From Bradyrhizobium tropiciagri (GTDB lineage Bacteria > Pseudomonadota > Alphaproteobacteria > Rhizobiales > Xanthobacteraceae), in contig NZ_JAFCKH010000004.1 in NCBI RefSeq assembly GCF_018130505.1, positions 496,001 through 560,000 on the forward strand: a stretch of DNA of 64,000 nucleotides, written 5' to 3'. A program made the position numbers and the translations under genes. Every line of letters begins with the position of its first letter. Within the stretch, counting starts at the first letter, position 1. The notes below the pieces were generated by a model. The model did no database searches. It was given only the letters and a program-made list of their open reading frames with translations, and was not told the DNA's origin. Positions 27,264 to 36,084 of the stretch are shown piece after piece.

Positions 27264-28634
27264 ATGCAGGACACCAGCGAAACCATCACCAACGAGACGC
27301 TCGCCGGCCAGAACGGCGACCTCGCCCATGAGCGGGCGCCGGAAATCGTCGAGGCCCTCAATGCGCAGGAGCCCGTGGAGGCCGCAAAGCTGCTGCGGTC
27401 ATTGCCGCACGAGCGCGCAATCGAGGTGCTCGATCTGCCGGGCCTCGACAACACCTGCGAGATCCTGGCCGAGCTGCCGACCGACACCGCGGTGTCGCTG
27501 CTGTCGGGCGTCTCCGACGACCGCGCCGCCGACATCTTCAAGGAGCTGATCGAGCCGCTACGCACCACGCTGCTGAACGGCCTCAATCCGGAGACCCGCG
27601 CCGTCATCTCGGGCCTGCTCGCCTATCCCGAGCGCAGCGCCGGCTCGATCATGACCACCGAGTTCGTCAGCGTGCCCGCGACCTGGACCATCGCAGAGGT
27701 GCTGCACCACATCCGCATGGTCGAGCGCACCCGCGAGACCGTCTATTCGATCTTCGTCACCGATCCCGTGAAGAAGACGCTGATCCAGGCGGTGCCGCTG
27801 CGTCGTCTGATCTCCGGCGATCCGCATGCCAATGTGCTGACCGCAGCTCCCGCGCGCAAGCCGCTGATGATCGCGCCGGAGGCCGACCGCATGGAGGCGG
27901 CGCGGCTGATCTCGCGTTACGACCTGCTCGCGGTCGCCGTGGTCGATGGTCCCGGCCATATCCTCGGCATCGTCACGGTCGACGATGTCATCGACGCCAT
28001 CGTCGAGGAATCGACCGAGGACGCCCAGAAATTCGGCGGCATGGAAGCGATCGACGAGCCTTATCTGCGGATCGGTTTTGGCGAGATGATCAAGAAGCGC
28101 GCCGGCTGGCTGTGCGCGCTGTTTCTGTCGGAAATGCTGACCGCGACCGCGATGCAGTCGTATCAGAGCGAGCTCGAGAAGGCGATCGTCCTGACGCTGT
28201 TCATCCCGCTGATCATGAGCTCCGGCGGCAACTCCGGCTCGCAGGCGACCTCACTGCTGATCCGTTCGCTCGCATTGCATGAGGTGCGGCTGCGCGACTG
28301 GTGGCGCGTCGCCATGCGCGAGCTGCCGACCGGCATCGTGCTCGGCGCCATCCTCGGCCTGATCGGCATCGTCAGGATCACGCTGTGGCAGACGCTTGGC
28401 CTGTTCGATTACGGCCCGCATTGGGTGCTGGTGGCCGCCACCGTCGGCGCGGCCCTGGTCGGCATCGTCACCTTCGGATCGGTGTGCGGATCGATGCTGC
28501 CCTTCATCCTCAAGCGCATCGGCTTCGACCCGGCCAGCGCCTCCGCACCGTTCGTCGCAACGCTGGTCGACGTCACAGGTCTCGTGATCTATTTCGGTGT
28601 CGCGGCGGTGATCCTGCGCGGGACGCTGTTGTAG
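27264..28634 (+). CDS. mgtE: MgtE-type magnesium transporter
   Basis: This 456-residue protein is a magnesium channel/transporter. The N-terminal superhelical domain (about 20-130, with EAAKLLRSLPHERAIEVLDLP) is followed by tandem CBS domains (about 140-260, with AGSIMTTEFVSVP and ILGIVTVDDVIDAIVEE) that sense Mg2+. Five predicted membrane helices follow, including the selectivity region with PLIMSSGGNSGSQATSLLIRSLA. ATG 27264 with CCGAGG upstream is chosen over an in-frame start at 27231. It ends 27 bases before a palindromic repeat that separates it from the convergent mazG. Confidence 0.96.
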   Translation: MQDTSETITNETLAGQNGDLAHERAPEIVEALNAQEPVEAAKLLRSLPHERAIEVLDLPGLDNTCEILAELPTDTAVSLLSGVSDDRAADIFKELIEPLRTTLLNGLNPETRAVISGLLAYPERSAGSIMTTEFVSVPATWTIAEVLHHIRMVERTRETVYSIFVTDPVKKTLIQAVPLRRLISGDPHANVLTAAPARKPLMIAPEADRMEAARLISRYDLLAVAVVDGPGHILGIVTVDDVIDAIVEESTEDAQKFGGMEAIDEPYLRIGFGEMIKKRAGWLCALFLSEMLTATAMQSYQSELEKAIVLTLFIPLIMSSGGNSGSQATSLLIRSLALHEVRLRDWWRVAMRELPTGIVLGAILGLIGIVRITLWQTLGLFDYGPHWVLVAATVGAALVGIVTFGSVCGSMLPFILKRIGFDPASASAPFVATLVDVTGLVIYFGVAAVILRGTLL

Positions 28635-28660
28635 ACTACGCTGCAACCCACAAACACACC

Positions 28661-28799
28661 GTCGTCCCGGCGAAGGCCGGGACCCATAACCACAGGCCTC
28701 AATTGTTGAGCTCGGTAGCAGTTCCGCATGCACGCGGGACTGGCACCGCCACCAACCGATAGATCACGCGGTATGGGTCCCGGCCTTCGCCGGGACGAC
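28661..28799. repeat. Palindromic repeat overlapping the end of mazG
   Basis: The left arm 28661-28688 (GTCGTCCCGGCGAAGGCC start) and right arm 28772-28799 (TATGGGTCCCGGCCTTCG start) are perfect inverted copies of 28 bases around an 83-base centre that includes CCATAACCACAGG. A related element at 32047-32175 shares the GACCCATAACCAC and ATTGTTG centre segments. The right arm and adjoining bases are read as the last codons of mazG. Placement between convergent mgtE and mazG suggests it also acts as a bidirectional transcription end. Confidence 0.88.
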
Positions 28800-29618
28800 A
28801 GCGATGTTTGCGGTTTTTGCCTCGTTCCACAGTGCGTCCATCTCTTCGAGTGATGCTGCTTCGAGCGAGCGCCCCTTCGCCGCCAGTGCCTTCTCGATAT
28901 ACCCAAATCGCCGCTCGAATTTCGCATTCGTCGCGCGTAGCGCCGTCTCCGGATCGGCGCCGACATGGCGCGCGAGGTTGACCAGCGCGAACATCAGGTC
29001 GCCGGTTTCCTCCGCGATCTCCTGCTTGTCGTCGCGGTCGAGCGCGGCTTCGATCTCGTCGGCTTCCTCGCGGATCTTGGCCAGCACCGCACGCGGGTCG
29101 TTCCAGTCGAAGCCGACGGTCGAGGCCTTGCGCTGCAATTCCATCGCGCGCGTCAGCGCGGGGAGGCCGGCCTTCACGCTCGCCAGCAGCGATTTGTGCG
29201 CGGTGTCCTCAGCCGGTCGCCGCGCGGCGCGCTCGGCCTTCTCCTCGGCCTTGATGCGCTCCCAGGCGCTCTTGACGCCGGCGGGCTGGATGTTGCCGTC
29301 CTTGTCGGCAAAGACATGCGGATGACGGCGGATCATCTTCCTTGTGATCGCCTCGACCACGTCGCCGAACGCGAACGCGTTCTGCTCCTCGGCCATGCGG
29401 GCGTGATAGACCACCTGCAGCAGGAGGTCGCCGAGCTCCTCGCGCAGATCGTCGAGATCGCCGCGCGTGATCGCGTCCGCCACCTCATAGGCCTCCTCGA
29501 TCGTGTAAGGCACGATGGTCGAGAAATTCTGTTCGAGGTCCCAGGGGCAACCGGTCACCGGCGTGCGCAGCGCGGCCATGATCTCGATCAGGCGGGAGAT
29601 GTCGCGGGAAGGGGTCAT
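28764..29618 (-). CDS. mazG: Nucleoside triphosphate pyrophosphohydrolase MazG
   Basis: MazG hydrolyses NTPs to NMPs and pyrophosphate, clearing non-canonical nucleotides and affecting ppGpp levels. The 284-residue protein has two MazG domains: the first with TGCPWDLEQNFSTIVPYTIEE and the metal-binding LREELGDLLLQVVYHA, the second with VGFDWNDPRAVLAKIREEADE and EEIAEETGDLMFALVN-type residues. The last dozen residues, reading VVPAKAGTHTA, are encoded by a palindromic repeat element rather than by family sequence, so the native C-terminus has been replaced or extended. The start at 29618 gives a normal N-terminus. queC is divergent, 129 bases away. Confidence 0.95.
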   Translation of the reverse strand: MTPSRDISRLIEIMAALRTPVTGCPWDLEQNFSTIVPYTIEEAYEVADAITRGDLDDLREELGDLLLQVVYHARMAEEQNAFAFGDVVEAITRKMIRRHPHVFADKDGNIQPAGVKSAWERIKAEEKAERAARRPAEDTAHKSLLASVKAGLPALTRAMELQRKASTVGFDWNDPRAVLAKIREEADEIEAALDRDDKQEIAEETGDLMFALVNLARHVGADPETALRATNAKFERRFGYIEKALAAKGRSLEAASLEEMDALWNEAKTANIAVVPAKAGTHTA

Positions 29619-29747
29619 GGATGCACCGGAGCGTGAAGGGTACTGGTCTTATGCCAAATCGGGCCGGCCGATCCCAGCCGGAGCCCCTGAAATCGCCGTG
29701 ATGTCCACCGATTGGCCGCGACGCGCAGGGATGGTAAAGCGCGTTCC

Positions 29748-30476
29748 ATGACCGATCAGACCAATTCCGACACCGCACTGGTGCTGTTTTCCGGCGGCCA
29801 GGATTCCACCACCTGCCTCGCATGGGCGCTGTCGCGCTTCGCCCGCGTCGAAATGCTCGGCTTTTCCTATGGCCAGCGCCACGCGATCGAGCTCGACTGC
29901 CGCGACCGGCTGCTGGACGGGATCAGGCAGATGCGGCCGGACTGGGCGACAAGGCTCGCCGACAGCCACACGCTGGCGATCCCGACACTGTCCGAGATCT
30001 CCGACACCGCGCTGACCCGCGACGTCGCGATCGAGATGGGCGCGGATGGCCTGCCGAACACCTTCGTGCCCGGCCGCAATCTCGTGTTCCTGACCTTCGC
30101 CGCGGCGCTGGCCTACCGGCGCGGCATCCGCCACATCATCGGCGGCATGTGCGAGACCGATTACTCCGGCTATCCGGACTGCCGCGACGAGACCATCAAG
30201 GCGCTGCAGTCGGCGCTCAACCTCGGCATGGCGAAGACCTTCGAACTGCACACGCCGCTGATGTGGCTCGACAAGGCCGCGACCTGGCGGCTCGCGCATG
30301 AGCTCGGTGGGGCGGAGCTGGTCGACCTGATCCGCGAGCACTCCCACACCTGCTATCTCGGCGAACGCGGCGCGCAGCACGATTGGGGCTACGGTTGCGG
30401 TGAATGCCCGGCATGCAGCCTGCGGGCCAAGGGCTGGCGCGAATACGTCGCGCAGGGCGTTCGCGCCAGCCACTGA
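29748..30476 (+). CDS. queC: 7-cyano-7-deazaguanine synthase QueC
   Basis: QueC converts 7-carboxy-7-deazaguanine to preQ0 with ATP and ammonia in the queuosine pathway. The 242-residue protein has the PP-loop [15 protein letters not shown] (residues 14-28), the conserved [35 protein letters not shown], and the C-terminal zinc site formed by Cys in HTCYLGE and [17 protein letters not shown] 29748 is chosen because the conserved core begins soon after; an in-frame start at 29712 would add 12 basic residues. It is convergent with the GGNDT-repeat gene, 26 bases away, and divergent from mazG. Confidence 0.97.
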   Translation: MTDQTNSDTALVLFSGGQDSTTCLAWALSRFARVEMLGFSYGQRHAIELDCRDRLLDGIRQMRPDWATRLADSHTLAIPTLSEISDTALTRDVAIEMGADGLPNTFVPGRNLVFLTFAAALAYRRGIRHIIGGMCETDYSGYPDCRDETIKALQSALNLGMAKTFELHTPLMWLDKAATWRLAHELGGAELVDLIREHSHTCYLGERGAQHDWGYGCGECPACSLRAKGWREYVAQGVRASH

Positions 30477-30502
30477 TCTCGCCGCTATCCGGATCGCACG
30501 CG

Positions 30503-31681
30503 CTAGATCACGAAGTCTGTCGCATGCAGGTCCGCGGTATGGACGCCCTGCAGCGTAATCGTATCGCTGGCCGTCAGATGGATCACGGCGTTGCCTGCGC
30601 TGTCGTCGCTGATCAGGCTCTTCAGCGCGGTCCAGTCCGCGAACCCGTAATCGTGCACGTTGATCAGATCGTGCTCGGCCGCGGTGCTGCCGACCGCCTT
30701 GTTGCCCTGATTGAAATCGTGGACCAGATCCTGGCCCGAGCCCTTGTCGAACACGAAGATGTCGTTGTTCGGTCCGCCCCACATCTCGTCATTGCCGCCT
30801 TCGCCGTTCAGGATGTCCCTGCCGCCGGTGATCGAACCGGGCGTCGCGGGATTGTACTGTATGGCATCGCCGACGACGTAGTCGGCGTACGATCCGCCCG
30901 TGACGATGTCATTGCCGCCATGCGCGCTGCCCGACATGGTCCAGGCATCGCCGACGAGCGTGAAGGATTCCCAGTTCTCGTGGCCGCTGAGATCGACGAC
31001 GGTGAGGACGTCGTTGCCGCCACGGGCATCTCCCGCGAGTTCACCCGCATCGCCGTACAGAGCTCCACCCCCGTTCTGGGCATCGCTCCCGATGGTGAAG
31101 GTGAGGGTGTCGTTACCGCCCTGCGCGTGATCGGTCATGCCGAGGGCATCGCCGTACAGCCCCGCGGAGCCGTCCTGGTTGGCCTGGAACGCGAGCAGCG
31201 TGTCGTTGCCGCCATGGGCGTCGCCGGTCATGGTGCCGCCGTCCCCGACCAACCCGTTGGATGACCTGCCGCCGAACACACCGATGACGGTGTCGTTGCC
31301 GCCCTGGGCATGGTCGGACATCGCGCCTTCGGTGTCGCCATAAAGCGAAAAGCCGTTGCGCACCGAGTTCGTGCTGTCGCCGGTCACCGTGTCGTTGCCG
31401 CCTTTCGCATAGCCCGACATCGATTGCGCATCACCGTCGACGATCACGGTATTGAGCGAGGCTTCGATGTGCACCGTCAGCGTGTCGTTGCCGCCCAGGG
31501 AATGATCCGAGAGGGCTGCGGTATCGCCGATCAGGTTGACGAAGGTCATGCCCTCGGTGCCCACCGTGATGGTGTCGTTGCCGCCATGTGCATTGGCCGG
31601 GAAATCGGGATCGCCGAACAGGGTTTCGAAACTGATGCTCGGGAGATTCAGCGTGATGGTGTCGTCAGGCAAACGGTGCAT
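30503..31681 (-). CDS. GGNDT-repeat calcium-binding-like secreted protein
   Basis: This 392-residue acidic protein consists of about nine units with a G-D-A-x-x-M-[ST]-x-x-A-x-G-G-N-D-[TVI] core recurring every 30-35 residues, for example GDAQSMSGYAKGGNDTVTG and GDALGMTDHAQGGNDTLTF. Near the end GGRDILNGEGGNDEMWGG and NDIFVFDKGSGQDLVHDFNQG resemble the haemolysin-type (RTX) calcium-binding consensus and the usual post-repeat segment. RTX-related proteins are usually exported by type I secretion through a C-terminal signal; the hydrophobic terminus LHATDFVI fits that. There is no N-terminal signal peptide. The repeat spacing is much longer than the nine-residue RTX nonapeptide. No ABC exporter is adjacent; tolC is 28 kb away. 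Confidence 0.75.
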   Translation of the reverse strand: MHRLPDDTITLNLPSISFETLFGDPDFPANAHGGNDTITVGTEGMTFVNLIGDTAALSDHSLGGNDTLTVHIEASLNTVIVDGDAQSMSGYAKGGNDTVTGDSTNSVRNGFSLYGDTEGAMSDHAQGGNDTVIGVFGGRSSNGLVGDGGTMTGDAHGGNDTLLAFQANQDGSAGLYGDALGMTDHAQGGNDTLTFTIGSDAQNGGGALYGDAGELAGDARGGNDVLTVVDLSGHENWESFTLVGDAWTMSGSAHGGNDIVTGGSYADYVVGDAIQYNPATPGSITGGRDILNGEGGNDEMWGGPNNDIFVFDKGSGQDLVHDFNQGNKAVGSTAAEHDLINVHDYGFADWTALKSLISDDSAGNAVIHLTASDTITLQGVHTADLHATDFVI

Positions 31682-31909
31682 GGCGGGAACTCCATTTCAT
31701 TTGCGGAAAGCGAAGACAAAGCAATAGCGTCTACGAAACACGGTCACCGCGCTTCGATGATCAAAGCTACTTCGGGTTGATGACGGAGATTTGCCGAGAA
31801 CTGGACTTGATTGCGACCGCGGCGCGGCGTCTTCGGTGAGTGCGCGTGCGGATCAAAGGCGAGGGCAATTCAACTATCGAGATGGCGATGCCGCGTCACC
31901 ACCCACACT

Positions 31910-32012
31910 GTCATCGCCCGGCTTGACCGGGCGATCCAGTACGCCGCGGCTCCTCGATTCAAGCACTGCTGCCTCTGGAATACTGGATCACCCGGTCAAG
32001 CCGGGTGATGAC
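31910..32012. repeat. Palindromic repeat element
   Basis: The left arm 31910-31941 begins GTCATCGCCCGGCTTGACC and the right arm 31981-32012 ends GGTCAAGCCGGGTGATGAC. They are inverted over 32 bases with two mismatches, both compatible with G-U pairing, around a 39-base centre. Each arm itself contains a short inner palindrome around GGCTTGACC. It belongs to a different family from the neighbouring element at 32047-32175. Confidence 0.8.
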
Positions 32013-32046
32013 ACCGCGTTGTTTGGTGGACGATTGTGCAACATCT

Positions 32047-32175
32047 CGCTGTCGCCCCTTCGAAAGCAGGGACCCATAACCACGAATGTCGATTGTTGCG
32101 CGATGCTGGAACGACGAGTCCCGCCTGCAACATCCGCCGCGGCGTATTGGTCCTGCTTTCGCAGGGACGACAGCG
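32047..32175. repeat. Palindromic repeat related to the mazG element
   Basis: The arms CGCTGTCGCCCCTTCGAAAG (from 32047) and GCTTTCGCAGGGACGACAGCG (ending 32175, first base at 32155) are imperfectly inverted. The centre contains GACCCATAACCACGAATG and GATTGTTGCG, matching the centre of the repeat at 28661-28799. It starts about 16 bases downstream of the nitrile hydratase accessory gene stop and may end that transcript. Confidence 0.75.
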
Positions 32176-32191
32176 GAGAGTGCAGTGCGCG

Positions 32192-32569
32192 CTACTCGAA
32201 ATCTGCCGGTGTCAGCTCGATCGGCTTGCCGTGCGGGGTGCGGTCGGCGGCGTGATCCCAGGCGTTGCGATAGCGGTTCAGCGTCTCGGCCGTCGTCACG
32301 CCCTTGGCGGCGACGAGATGTTCCAGCGTTGCGAGCCAATGCAGGTAATAGGTCTCGCCGGTATCGGGATCGCCGGCGGCCTGCGCGCGCTTGATCTGGT
32401 CGGCCAGTGCTGCGGCCCATTCCGGCCACGTAAACACGCCGCGCTCATGCAGCGTCAGCGCCATGGCGAAGGCCTGCGCTTCCCAAGGTGCGCGGAACAC
32501 CGGGCCGTCGTCGTCGCGCGGAATGCTGGAGACGGCGCTGGTGGCGCGCGCGGCCGCGGACGCGTCCAT
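32192..32569 (-). CDS. Nitrile hydratase accessory (activator) protein
   Basis: This 125-residue protein is the small third gene typical of nitrile hydratase operons, an activator needed for metal insertion into the alpha subunit. FRAPWEAQAFAMALTLHERGVFTWPEWAAALADQI is closely similar to the N-terminal part of the beta-subunit fold, and YYLHWLATLEHLVAAKGV matches the beta-like signature, as expected for P14K-type activators. ATG 32569 overlaps the beta-subunit stop by one base (TGATG). The frame is open far upstream but that part is antisense to nothing real and lies in another frame of the beta-subunit gene. It is the last gene of a three-gene unit. Confidence 0.88.
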   Translation of the reverse strand: MDASAAARATSAVSSIPRDDDGPVFRAPWEAQAFAMALTLHERGVFTWPEWAAALADQIKRAQAAGDPDTGETYYLHWLATLEHLVAAKGVTTAETLNRYRNAWDHAADRTPHGKPIELTPADFE

Positions 32570-33228
32570 CACGCCGGTTCCAGATACGGCTCGAACGCGT
32601 CGATCGAGACCTTGATGGTCGGGTCGGCGTCCGGTCCCCACAGCTCGCGGCCGTCGAACACGACGGTGTACAGCCATTGCGGGTTCTCGCCGGCGTCGTT
32701 GGCGACCGTATCGGGATAGACGTGGCAGCCATGATCGCGCTCGACCACGCCGACATGGCCGCGAACGTAACGCGGCAGCCGCGTGTGGGTGGCGGGATGG
32801 ATATTCTTTGCGCGCACGCGATCGCCGGCCTTGAATTTCGCAGCCGCCGGCGCGGTGCGGCCGAACTTGCCGCGCGCCATCACGCGCTCGACATCGGCGA
32901 CGGCGAACGGGCCGCGCTTCAGCGGCTTTGCCGGTATCACGGCGTGTCCGGCGGCGACATCCTCCTTGCCGATATAGCCCTTGGCGAGCAGCAGGTCCTC
33001 GAGCCCGAGCAGCCACTTCTTGTAGTAGGAGCTCGACAGATAGACGTGCGGCGGCAGGCTCTCGCGATAGAACCGCGAGGCGTCGATGTTGAAGGCGCCG
33101 GCCGCGCCCATCGCGCGCACCATCGCCAGCACCCGCGATTCCCACTCCTCGTGGAACATCGGCTCGTTCGGCTCCGGCTCGACCTTGCCGAACCCGTCCA
33201 TGCCGCCCATGTCGTGGACACCGTTCAT
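32569..33228 (-). CDS. nthB: Nitrile hydratase beta subunit
   Basis: This 219-residue subunit pairs with the alpha subunit to hydrate nitriles to amides. [20 protein letters not shown] is the canonical beta N-terminus. [17 protein letters not shown] and [20 protein letters not shown] follow. The C-terminal SH3-like barrel has [36 protein letters not shown] and a [14 protein letters not shown] segment. The real start is 33228, which overlaps the alpha-subunit stop as ATGA; the longer open frame reading into nthA is not conserved. Length is normal. Confidence 0.95.
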   Translation of the reverse strand: MNGVHDMGGMDGFGKVEPEPNEPMFHEEWESRVLAMVRAMGAAGAFNIDASRFYRESLPPHVYLSSSYYKKWLLGLEDLLLAKGYIGKEDVAAGHAVIPAKPLKRGPFAVADVERVMARGKFGRTAPAAAKFKAGDRVRAKNIHPATHTRLPRYVRGHVGVVERDHGCHVYPDTVANDAGENPQWLYTVVFDGRELWGPDADPTIKVSIDAFEPYLEPA

Positions 33229-33851
33229 GACGGCGCTCCCGGCGTCTTCGGCAATCCGGTGCCGATCATGGAATCGCGCGTCACGAGGTCGGCGAGCTGG
33301 TCCTCGCTCCAGCCTTCGGTGCCGGAGGGCCGCATCGGCAGCACCAGGAAGCGGGTCTCGGCAGTCGAATCCCACACGCGAATTTCAGTCTCCTTCGGCA
33401 GGCTGACGCCGAAATCCGCCAGCACGCCGCGCGGATCCTTGACTGCGCGCGAACGATACGGCGCCGCCTTGTACCAGACCGGCGGCAGTCCGAGCATTTC
33501 CCAAGGGTAACAGGAGCACAACGTACAGACGACCATGTTGTGCCGATCGGGCGTGTTCTCGACCGCGACCAGGTGATCGCCGACGCGGCTGACATGGCCG
33601 AGCGTGCCGACCGCCTTGGTGGCGTCGTCGAGCAGCGCCTGCCTGAAGGCCGGATCGCTCCATGCCTTGGCGACGACGCGGGCGCCGTTGTGCGGGCCGA
33701 TCCTGGTCTCATAGGCCTGCACGATGGCATCGAGCGCCGCCGGATCGAAATAGCCCTTTTCGCTCAGGATCGATTCCAGCGCGCGGACCCGCAGCTCCAT
33801 TTCCGACAGCTCGGAATGGTCGTGATCGTGGTGGTGGTCATGTTCGCTCAT
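33225..33851 (-). CDS. nthA: Nitrile hydratase alpha subunit, cobalt type
   Basis: This 208-residue catalytic subunit carries the metal site [10 protein letters not shown] with Cys109, Cys112 and Cys114. The Thr in CTLCSC (rather than Ser) marks the low-spin Co(III) class. Neighbouring [35 protein letters not shown] and [14 protein letters not shown] are conserved. The N-terminus contains HDHHHDHDH (residues 4-12), a His-rich tail that could bind Co2+ before transfer. Nitrile hydratases often sit next to an amidase; none is present here, so the amide product must be handled by an enzyme encoded elsewhere. It starts the operon, and an enoyl-CoA hydratase gene is divergent 74 bases away. Confidence 0.95.
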   Translation of the reverse strand: MSEHDHHHDHDHSELSEMELRVRALESILSEKGYFDPAALDAIVQAYETRIGPHNGARVVAKAWSDPAFRQALLDDATKAVGTLGHVSRVGDHLVAVENTPDRHNMVVCTLCSCYPWEMLGLPPVWYKAAPYRSRAVKDPRGVLADFGVSLPKETEIRVWDSTAETRFLVLPMRPSGTEGWSEDQLADLVTRDSMIGTGLPKTPGAPS

Positions 33852-33925
33852 GGGGGCAGGATAGGCGAACAGGCCGTGCTATGTCGAGGCAAGGAGTACA
33901 CAACAATGCGAGCGGGGAGGTATGC

Positions 33926-34732
33926 ATGACCGGCTATGTGACGATCGAGAGGGGCCTCGGGCCGGAGGGACGCATTGCGGTAGTGCGGTTCGACCGCGGC
34001 GACGGCATCAACGCGCTGTCGCCGGAGGCACTGCGGCAACTGACGGATGCGGCTCGCAGTTTCGAGGACGACGGCGGAACCTCCGTCGTCGTGCTAACCG
34101 GCGGCGCCAAATCGTTCAGCGCCGGCTTCGACCTCAAGGATGCTGAGGGACGCGCACGCCGAACCATGGACATGGGCACACTGCGCCGGCACCTCAAGCT
34201 CGGGCCGCGCCTGACGCGCGCCTGGCAGGAGATGGAGCAGGTCACGATCGGCGCGATCGAGGGCTTTTGCGTCGGCGGCGGCGTGGCGCTCGCCGTCGCC
34301 CTCGATTTCCGCGTCATGGCACGCGATGCTCATATGCGGGTGCCCGAGACCGGGCTCGGCATGAACATGAGCTGGCAGAGCGTACCGCGCATGCTGCACC
34401 TGATGGGGCCGGCCCGCACCAAGCAGGCCGTCATCCTGGCCGATGACCGGATTTCGGCCGCGGACGCCTACGAATGGGGCCTGGTCGAGCAGGTAACTGA
34501 CCCCGGCAAGTCCTATGAGGCTGCGATGGCCCTGGCGGCCAAGGTCGCCGCGCAGCCGCCGATCTCGGTCGCGATGACCAAGCTGACGGTCAATCGGCTG
34601 GCGCATGCGCTGGACGATCTGGCCGGCCATATGGACCTCGACCAGTTCGCGCTGGCGAGCCTGACCGACGATCACAAGGAGGGCGTTGCGGCATTCCTCG
34701 AACGGCGCAAGCCGCGCTTCAGGGGGCGCTGA
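33926..34732 (+). CDS. Enoyl-CoA hydratase/isomerase family protein
   Basis: This 268-residue crotonase-fold protein has the two oxyanion-hole segments, SFSAGFDLKDAEG (after VVLTGGAK) and GFCVGGGVALAVALDFRVM, and the Glu-containing RVPETGLGM. The C-terminal helical part (ISVAMTKLTVNRLA) is standard. Both catalytic-type Glu positions cannot be confirmed by eye, so hydratase versus isomerase activity is open. GGGGAGG at 33914-33920 lies five bases ahead of ATG 33926, which decides the start; the frame is open 88 codons further but antisense to nthA. It is divergent from the nitrile hydratase operon and apparently monocistronic. Confidence 0.9.
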   Translation: MTGYVTIERGLGPEGRIAVVRFDRGDGINALSPEALRQLTDAARSFEDDGGTSVVVLTGGAKSFSAGFDLKDAEGRARRTMDMGTLRRHLKLGPRLTRAWQEMEQVTIGAIEGFCVGGGVALAVALDFRVMARDAHMRVPETGLGMNMSWQSVPRMLHLMGPARTKQAVILADDRISAADAYEWGLVEQVTDPGKSYEAAMALAAKVAAQPPISVAMTKLTVNRLAHALDDLAGHMDLDQFALASLTDDHKEGVAAFLERRKPRFRGR

Positions 34733-34832
34733 CAGGATTTGGCCATGGACCCGGCCGCGGCCGCCCTGTCGCATGGTTGCCGCTTACAATGGGTACAACC
34801 ATGATACGTGTCGCCGATTAGCGGGGTGTATC

Positions 34833-35909
34833 ATGATGAGAACCGTCATTGCCTTGGGCTGGCTTGTCGCCGTAACGCTCAGCCCGACTGCGGCCTCCGC
34901 CTGGGGTTATCAGGGGCACCGGGTCGTCGGCGCCATCGCGGACCGGCTGCTCACGCCCGCTGCGAAAGCCCAGGTGCAGCAGATCCTCAACGAGGGCGAC
35001 ACGCGCGGCATCGACCTGCGCAAGGCGGCGCCGTGGCTCGATTGCGTGAAGAGCGTGGTCCGGCACGATGACGGCCGCTTCCACTATGAGGTCGATCCCG
35101 ATCATCTCGAATACGAGGTGCCGTGCACGCCGTTCAACGCGGCGCGGGAGCGGGCGCGGATGGTGGATTACGTCGGCCGCAACTGGTCGACCTGCTCCTA
35201 CACGCCCGATGGCTTCGAGCGCGGCTGCCACAACACGTTCCACTTCGCCGATGTTGCAATCCAGCGCGACAGTTTCGACCGCAATTTCCAGGGCACCAAT
35301 CCGCACGACCTGGTCGCAACAATCAGCGCGGCCATCGCGGTGCTGCAGGGCAAGCCGATCCCGCCGCCGTTCCCGTTCTCGATCAAGGACAAGAAGGAAG
35401 CGTTGCTGCTGCTCGCGCATCTGATGGGCGATCTGCACCAGCCGCTGCATATCGGCTCGGTCTATCTCGATCCCGACGGCCGGCTGGTCGATCCAGACGT
35501 GGCGCACAAGATCGAGCCGGAGACCGAAACGATCGGCGGCAATGCGATCCAGGACGGTGTCGCGGTCTCGTTTCAGACGCTCAACCTGCACCATGAATGG
35601 GACGACATCCCAACCGATCTCGGCGATGCCGCCACCAGCGAGCTCGTCGATGCCGCGAAGGCGGTGCCGCCGAGCCCGGGCCTGCCGGAGGCCTGGCCGG
35701 TCGCCTGGGCAACCGACACGCTGCTGGTCGCCCATGATGCTTTCAAGGGTCTTGGCTTCAAGCCGACGTCGCCGCCGGCGCAGAACAAATGGATCGTCAC
35801 GTTCGACAATCACATGGACTATCTGCAGACGTCCGACGCGATCAAGCGCAAGCAGCTCGCCAAGGGCGGCGCGCGCCTCGCGGAACTGCTCAATGCGATC
35901 TGGCAATGA
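34833..35909 (+). CDS. Secreted S1/P1-type zinc nuclease
   Basis: This 358-residue protein is of the S1/P1 nuclease family, which cleaves single-stranded nucleic acids and removes 3' phosphates using three zinc ions. The signal peptide ends at AASA|W, leaving Trp as the mature N-terminus, whose amino group binds zinc. WGYQGHRVVGAIADRLLT, CHNTFHFADV, LLLLAHLMGDLHQPLHIGS and NLHHEWDD provide the conserved His and Asp ligands. Two adjacent ATG codons (34833, 34836) follow GCGGGGTG. It is a single gene, upstream of gspG by about 175 bases. As a signal-bearing hydrolase it is a plausible periplasmic or type II secreted enzyme. Confidence 0.93.
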   Translation: MMRTVIALGWLVAVTLSPTAASAWGYQGHRVVGAIADRLLTPAAKAQVQQILNEGDTRGIDLRKAAPWLDCVKSVVRHDDGRFHYEVDPDHLEYEVPCTPFNAARERARMVDYVGRNWSTCSYTPDGFERGCHNTFHFADVAIQRDSFDRNFQGTNPHDLVATISAAIAVLQGKPIPPPFPFSIKDKKEALLLLAHLMGDLHQPLHIGSVYLDPDGRLVDPDVAHKIEPETETIGGNAIQDGVAVSFQTLNLHHEWDDIPTDLGDAATSELVDAAKAVPPSPGLPEAWPVAWATDTLLVAHDAFKGLGFKPTSPPAQNKWIVTFDNHMDYLQTSDAIKRKQLAKGGARLAELLNAIWQ

Positions 35910-36084
35910 GGCCTTCTTAGATAGACAATCGGCACGCGCCAGATGCGCAGAAAAGAAATCAAATAAATCAATTGTCGCGGCAGCGGCGAGGCCTATTGTT
36001 CAACCAGACGATGCGATGCCGCCTCGGCCCGCGGCAAGGACTCGTACCCTGTAACTCATTGGGTATAGCAATGAGGATGCAACA

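Larger units (their letters stand above)
31682..32191. other. Intergenic region with two palindromic repeats
   Basis: These 510 bases separate the GGNDT-repeat gene from the nitrile hydratase operon; both are on the - strand. The region holds two palindromic elements (31910-32012 and 32047-32175). The roughly 230 bases upstream of the GGNDT-repeat gene should contain its promoter; I see no strong match. Short open frames here are products of the repeats. Confidence 0.5.

Noticed and set aside
30503..31681. Type I secretion partner genes for the GGNDT-repeat protein
   Set aside because: No ABC exporter or membrane fusion protein is nearby; tolC at 1.5-2.9 kb is too distant and too general to count as a dedicated partner.
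31790..32255. Open frames across the palindromic repeats (for example 31791-32255 +)
   Set aside because: They are generated by the inverted repeats and overlap the nitrile hydratase accessory gene on the other strand.
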